From Anaeramoeba flamelloides (lineage: Eukaryota > Metamonada > Anaeramoebidae), in assembly GCA_027625915.1 (NCBI GenBank), contig JANTQA010000023.1, forward strand, positions 14,632,001 to 14,696,000: a stretch of 64,000 nucleotides of DNA, in the 5' to 3' direction. Within the stretch, counting starts at the first letter, position 1, and every line of letters begins with the position of its first letter. Below the pieces are notes generated by a model. The model was not told the DNA's origin. It searched no databases and saw only the letters and a list, made by a program, of their open reading frames with translations. A program made the position numbers and the translations under genes. Of this stretch, positions 59,385-64,000 are shown in pieces.

Positions 59385-60700
59385 AAGTTAAACAGGGAAA
59401 AAAATTGAAGTCAGGTTTTTAATTGAGAACATTACTGAAAATTCAAAGAAAGATCAAGTAAAAAAAGAATAAATAAAGAAATAAAGACTAAATGAAGTAT
59501 TCAGTACAATAACATTCTTTTTAATACTATCTTTTTGTATGGGTTTTTATTTGATTGATCAATTATTAAAAATTTGTTCAAAAATTAATTATTTTTCAGA
59601 TCTCCAAAACTAGACTTTAATTTCATTAAGAAAGTAGATATAAATTGTATTAGTTGGATCGATTGAAAATAATATAATGGGTTATTCTTAAAAGTTAATT
59701 GGTTTCTTCTCTTAATTGATTTTAATTTTCATTTTCTTTAATGATACAAATATAAAATGTGTTTACACTTTTTTTCCTAAAGGGTAAAGATTTTTATATC
59801 TTTAATAAATGTTGTTTCAAAAAAGAGTGGGGGTATAGTTATGTGGTTGGCATTTCAAATTATCGAATTCACCCGTTTAAGCAGTTTGGGTAACATTGAA
59901 GAAGATTTTGAGTGTGAGTGTTTTTGAATCAACTCAAAAATTTTTTTAAACTGTAACAACTCGAATTATAAGAATTAAGTTCATTCCAACAATATTTCTT
60001 TTTTTCAAGATAAATTTCTATATTTTAAAATAATTGCGAAGTTATATTCATACAATATATACTCATTTATATTTGGTGTTGTTTTTTTAATTAATTTAAT
60101 TTAATTTATAGTTCTTTTAACAGAGAGTGAATAAAACATTTTTTTTTAATTGAATCCTATAAATATGGGAATTAAAGTTTGGTGAATATTTTGTGGATAG
60201 GTTGAAAAACTTTTGTTTCATACCTTGTTAAAATTACTTCAATTTTTATTTATCTAAAAAAATTTCCACTTTTTTAAAGTAAAAATTATATTTATAGTTA
60301 GGGATCAAATTTCAACGTGGTTTTTATTAGTGAATCTTAATAGTGCTTGAAAACCATACATAAAATCAATTAATGGAAGAAACAACTTATCTTTCAAGAA
60401 TAATTCGTCTGATTTTTTTCAATCAAATCAAGAAAATCAATTAAAATCTCCTTGATTTATAAAATATCGTGTGGTTTTGGAGATCTCAAAAATAACCATT
60501 TTTTTGAATAAATTTTTTAATGATAGATCAATCAAATAAAAGGCCCTACATAATGGAGAGTTTAGAAACCCTTATTATGTTGATTCATACATGTTCTTTG
60601 AAATAATTTGTTTTTTCTTTTATTAATCAATCGTCCTCTTGGTTTTTATTTTCAATTAAAGTAACTAATTAAAAATCAGGTCGAACTTTTTTTCCAAAAA
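59385..60700. mobile_element. Family A copy 3, degraded Tc1/mariner-like element
   Basis: Diverged inverted arms, about 59385-59735 and 60335-60700. Matching words include TTTATTTGATTGATC near 59547 against GATAGATCAATCAAATAAAA near 60523, and AGATCTCCAAAAC in both. The outer part carries TTGAGAACATTACTGAAAA and GAAGTCAGG, shared with the arms of the 868-1689 element. Between the arms, 59781-59927 (+) is open and includes KKSGGIVMW. In the overlapping frame VVGISNYRIHPF follows, together resembling the GGSVMVWG-IS-G block of Tc1/mariner transposases. A frame change separates the two parts, and the rest of the transposase is not recognisable. True outer ends may lie further out. Confidence 0.5.
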
Positions 60701-61109
60701 GGTTTAATAGATTTCCTACATTGTTTTTGATTTAATGGCTTTACTTTTCAACTAAACAATCAATAGAATTTCTAACTAATCCAGAATATACACAAATCTA
60801 TTTTTTGTGAAAAGAAAGTGTGAAGAAGGGAATATGTGTTAAATTTATTGATTTTCTACCTTGTTAAATATTAGATAAATTGGGGTACCTAGTACTCCAC
60901 TTTGAAAGGCTGTGTCTCGGGTTTTTTTAAAAAAAAATACAATAGATTTGAGTAAAACAAAACATTTTACTGGATTATTTTATATTAAAAAACTTACTGG
61001 TATCAGAATACCGGTCATTTATGAGGTATTATGGAATTTTTATTGATTATTGATAATCTTTTTATGGGTTCAATACAATTATGTTAATTTTTGAAACCCT
61101 AAATGTAAA

Positions 61110-61260
61110 TTTTTTAATTTGAGAAATAAAAAGAAAATTGAATAATTTTTATTATTATTTCTTAAATTAAAAAAAGTACAATAAAGTTTTCCAAAACCTT
61201 TAATAAATTAGTAAAATCTAGGATTTTTACTTAATTCTTTCAAATACTGGGGAAAATAAT
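61110..61260. repeat. Family F repeat, degraded
   Basis: TTTAATTTGAGAAATAAAAA against its complement near 61155, followed by a TTTTCCAAAACCTTTAATAA and TTCTTTCAAATACTGGGG pair, a worn version of the family F hairpin. No flanking tag is clear. Confidence 0.45.
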
Positions 61261-61518
61261 GTAAAAATGTCCAAGTTTTTTTTAGTTTTGTAAATTAAAA
61301 AAAGAAAAATAGCAAAAATTTATGGTTTTTAATTTCGTTATTTAAATGGTATTCAATTTTTCATCTTAATTTTTTTGTTATTTTTGTTATTTTCTTTTAT
61401 TTTTATTGTGGTCTAATTTTCTTTAATTATCCCACACTACCAGTATAAAAAAAAAAAGATTTTTATACTTTTTTCAGAATTCTTAATAGTATAATATAAT
61501 ATTTGAAGGGATCATTTT

Positions 61519-61728
61519 GAGTGAGTATCACTTTTAAGATATATACTTTCAGTTTTACTTGAGACAAATAATAATTACAATTTAATAAAATTTATTTTTA
61601 TTTCCTTTTTACACATTTTATTAACCTAATTTTATTAACCTAGATACTGAATTTTTGACCTTAATTCAATTTACTTTTTTTACTTGGAATGTTGTTGAAA
61701 GTTTCTTTTTTAAAATTTGTAATCATTT
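61519..61728. mobile_element. MITE family B, copy 4 (worn)
   Basis: The left end GAGTGAGTATCACTTTTAAG and right block GTTGTTGAAAGTTTC align in order with family B arms at about the family length (roughly 200 bases). Many substitutions, and TA flanks not evident. An old copy. Confidence 0.45.
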
Positions 61729-62766
61729 CAATTGGTATATATTTTAAAAAATGCAATATATGCTCCATTGTTGTTAAAATAACATGTGATAGATTGTTTA
61801 ATATTTGTTTACAAATAAAAATCCTTTTCCTTTTTTCAAGAAACTCTAAATTTAATCATCGGGGTGACAATAAATGAAAAAACTGAAATGAGATATTGGT
61901 TTCTTAAAATCTATATAAAAAAAAACAAATTTCGAAAAATGAACAATCATGTATGAAAATTTTTCTCTAAAATAAAAGTAAATTTTTGTTCAAGAAAAAA
62001 TAATAAATTTGATAAAAAAAAAATGGATAATTTTCACACGTTTTTAAATTTATTCAATTTTGAATTTAAAATTCTTCCAAACTACTCAGATTTATATTAT
62101 ATTTTAATTTGGTTATAGGTATATTGTTATGCTGTAATAAGAAAGAAAAATATCAGTTTTTTTATTAGGAAATGTAAGTTTTATAATCTTGAGGTAGATT
62201 TATTTTCATTATAATGTAATTATTTTTATATAAAAAACAACATTATAAAAAAAATATATGATTTCATGGAAAATATATAATTTCCCTATAATTATTAAAA
62301 TGTACGTTAAATCATCATTGGTTTCTGATAACCATATGATTTTAAAATGAAAGGTTAGATACTAAATTTAGATTTTTGAGTTTCAATTTATTTTTGTATG
62401 TGTATATTATCTATTAACAATTAAATTATTCAAAGAAATCATGGATTTAAGAAGATTGGGGGGTTGAAAAGATAAAATAATATTAATATATTTTAAATAT
62501 TTATTTTTTTAAATTTTAGGAATAATAGGAAATTGCTTACATTTTTGATTCTATGTTAAGCAAAGCCAACTTCCAATTTTTTCCAAAAGAAAAAATAAAT
62601 CAAAAATTAATGATAAACTTAATAACAGGAGCAAAAAAAAAATTTTTCAATTGGTTAAAAATAATAATTTCAAAATCATTAACTTATGTAATTTATAACA
62701 TTTAATAGCAAATGTTAAATAATTTTTCTTTGGGAAATGAACCTTTTTATATTGTAAACTCTTTTT

Positions 62767-63294
62767 CTGTCAAAGGGGCCCAGTTTTATTGAAGAAATGG
62801 AAGGCATTCTATGAGTTTAATTCATTACTCTTATCAAACTAAAATTTTCAATTTTTAGATCAAAATCATTTTTTCTCATTTTGTAAAATTTTTTTTTTTT
62901 TTTTGCTTTTTGCTTTTTTTTTTTCTTTTTTATTTTTTTTTTTAAAAATTAAATTTGAAAAAAAAAATGTTTGAAAAACGAAATAAACATTAAGAAAAGT
63001 TAAGCTTTGTATGTTCTTTTAAAATTCATACATTTACAAGTAAAAAATCTTATTATCAACGATTTTAATTTCCTAAAGAAATTGAGAATTTTGCACGGTA
63101 AGTTCCAATGAATGGGTCCCAAAAAATTTTTTAACATTTTTTTTTTTTAAAATTTATGGTTTGTTCAGGGGTTTTTTTTATAATTATGGACTCTTATAAG
63201 AAGTTTATTATTTCTGGTATTTCTAAACAATCTAAGTTTGGTTGATTCTTGAAAATAAAGTGACTTTTTCATTTTTGGCTGGTCCCTTTGAGTG
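62767..63294. mobile_element. MITE-like element family C, copy 3
   Basis: About 528 bases, with left end CTGTCAAAGGGGCCCAG and right end GGTCCCTTTGAGTG, matching the inverted termini of the copy at 32557-33230. The interior shares GGGTCCCAAAA, TTTCTAAACAATC and GGTTGATTC words with 4069-4634. No coding frame. Confidence 0.65.
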
Positions 63295-64000
63295 AAATGG
63301 GGTTTATATTAATTTTCTATTAAAATTGGTTATTATGTTTAGATGTTTAATTGTGTATTGACCATGGGGGGTATGGTAGAAAGAAAAAAGAATCAGGGGT
63401 AGTAGAATAGGTGCAATGGTTGTATTTATTGACTTTAAAATCGATCTTAAGTGGGTTTATCTTGGAAAAATCCGTTGAAGATTCAATAATTTTGGTTTAT
63501 GGTGGATATTTTCTATCTTCAATTTATGAATATTTTGTAGAATTTAATAATAAAAAATTTAAAATAATGTTTATGTGATTTTTTATCAAAAATGTGTTGA
63601 ATCGTTTTTGATTTTCAAAAAGTGATAAAAGTAATCATTTTCGAATTTTTTTTTTACTTGTTTTTTTACATCACAAGATTAAATATGATTATTGTAAAAA
63701 ATTGAGTTTTTACAATTTTGGGGATTAATAATGTACTTCATTACTTTATCCAACTTTTTGTGAAATTAACTATAATATCTGATTCATTGAATAGGTTAGT
63801 AATAATTTAAATCAAAAAAATCGTTTGGTTATTACCAATCTTTCAATTTTTTTTTAAAAAATCATTTTTCAAGCAAAATATTAGAGTTCAACAAATGATT
63901 TTATATTGAAAATCCATTTGAATTCAAAAATTAAAAAAGGTATTTTGTTTATAATTGGTAAATTTAGGATAAAAGAATTAGATCTTTATTTATCTCAAAA

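Larger units (their letters stand above)
58493..64000. other. Gene-free right end with transposon relics
   Basis: Upstream of the rhomboid gene and running to the window edge. It holds a degraded family A element with a transposase-like fragment, a small family F repeat, a worn family B MITE and a family C element. A 62-residue open frame at 61689-61877 overlaps the family B relic's edge and is not convincing. No gene seen. Confidence 0.6.

Noticed and set aside
1-64000. Search by eye for tRNA, rRNA, CRISPR arrays and LTR-type elements
   Set aside because: No cloverleaf with a GTTCRANNC-type arm, no rRNA-like block, no spaced short direct repeats and no paired long direct repeats were found; a tRNAscan or covariance search would be needed to exclude small RNAs.

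Overview
The window is nuclear DNA of a strongly AT-rich single-celled eukaryote. The evidence is GT-AG introns, the standard code with mostly TAA stops, and proteins full of Asn, Gln, Lys/Glu and Ser tracts. Gene density is low: about seven genes in 64 kb. The composition recalls amoebae such as Dictyostelium, but the multi-kilobase gaps, the large introns and the many DNA-transposon relics do not. An Anaeramoeba-like or other free-living amoeboid protist is my guess; nothing here proves the lineage. No rRNA, tRNA, CRISPR or bacterial signature was seen.

Left part (1-22.5 kb), genes on the + strand: a small lysine-rich protein with a PCNA-box-like N-terminus (1892-2527), a coiled-coil protein (6383-7633), and a five-exon RNA-binding protein (13686-18441). 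The last has an RRM resembling the nuclear cap-binding subunit CBP20, but it is embedded between RS-rich regions. Between these genes lie several families of terminal-inverted-repeat elements, many flanked by TA and starting CAGT, which is typical of Tc1/mariner elements and their MITEs.

Right part (22.5-58.5 kb), genes on the - strand: a giant USP9X/USP24-type deubiquitinase (22523-34713), a BRCA2 homologue (39227-42136), a TTC7/YPP1-type TPR protein (45159-48617) and a rhomboid intramembrane protease (51663-58492). These are unrelated housekeeping-type functions (ubiquitin removal, homologous recombination, plasma-membrane PI4-kinase scaffolding, intramembrane proteolysis) and show no operon-like logic.

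Three genes (the RRM gene, the USP and the rhomboid) each carry one outsized intron of about 3.1-5.1 kb, while their other introns are about 150-310 bp. Each outsized intron is loaded with repeats: palindromic clusters, LINE C-terminal relics, MITEs and, in the USP intron, a decayed BTB-like gene fragment. The right end (58.5-64 kb) is gene-free and holds a degraded Tc1/mariner-like element plus relics of two MITE families. I see no coherent new multi-gene system. The most interesting items are the CBP20-RS fusion, the BRCA2 homologue without visible BRC repeats, and the set of TA-flanked element families.
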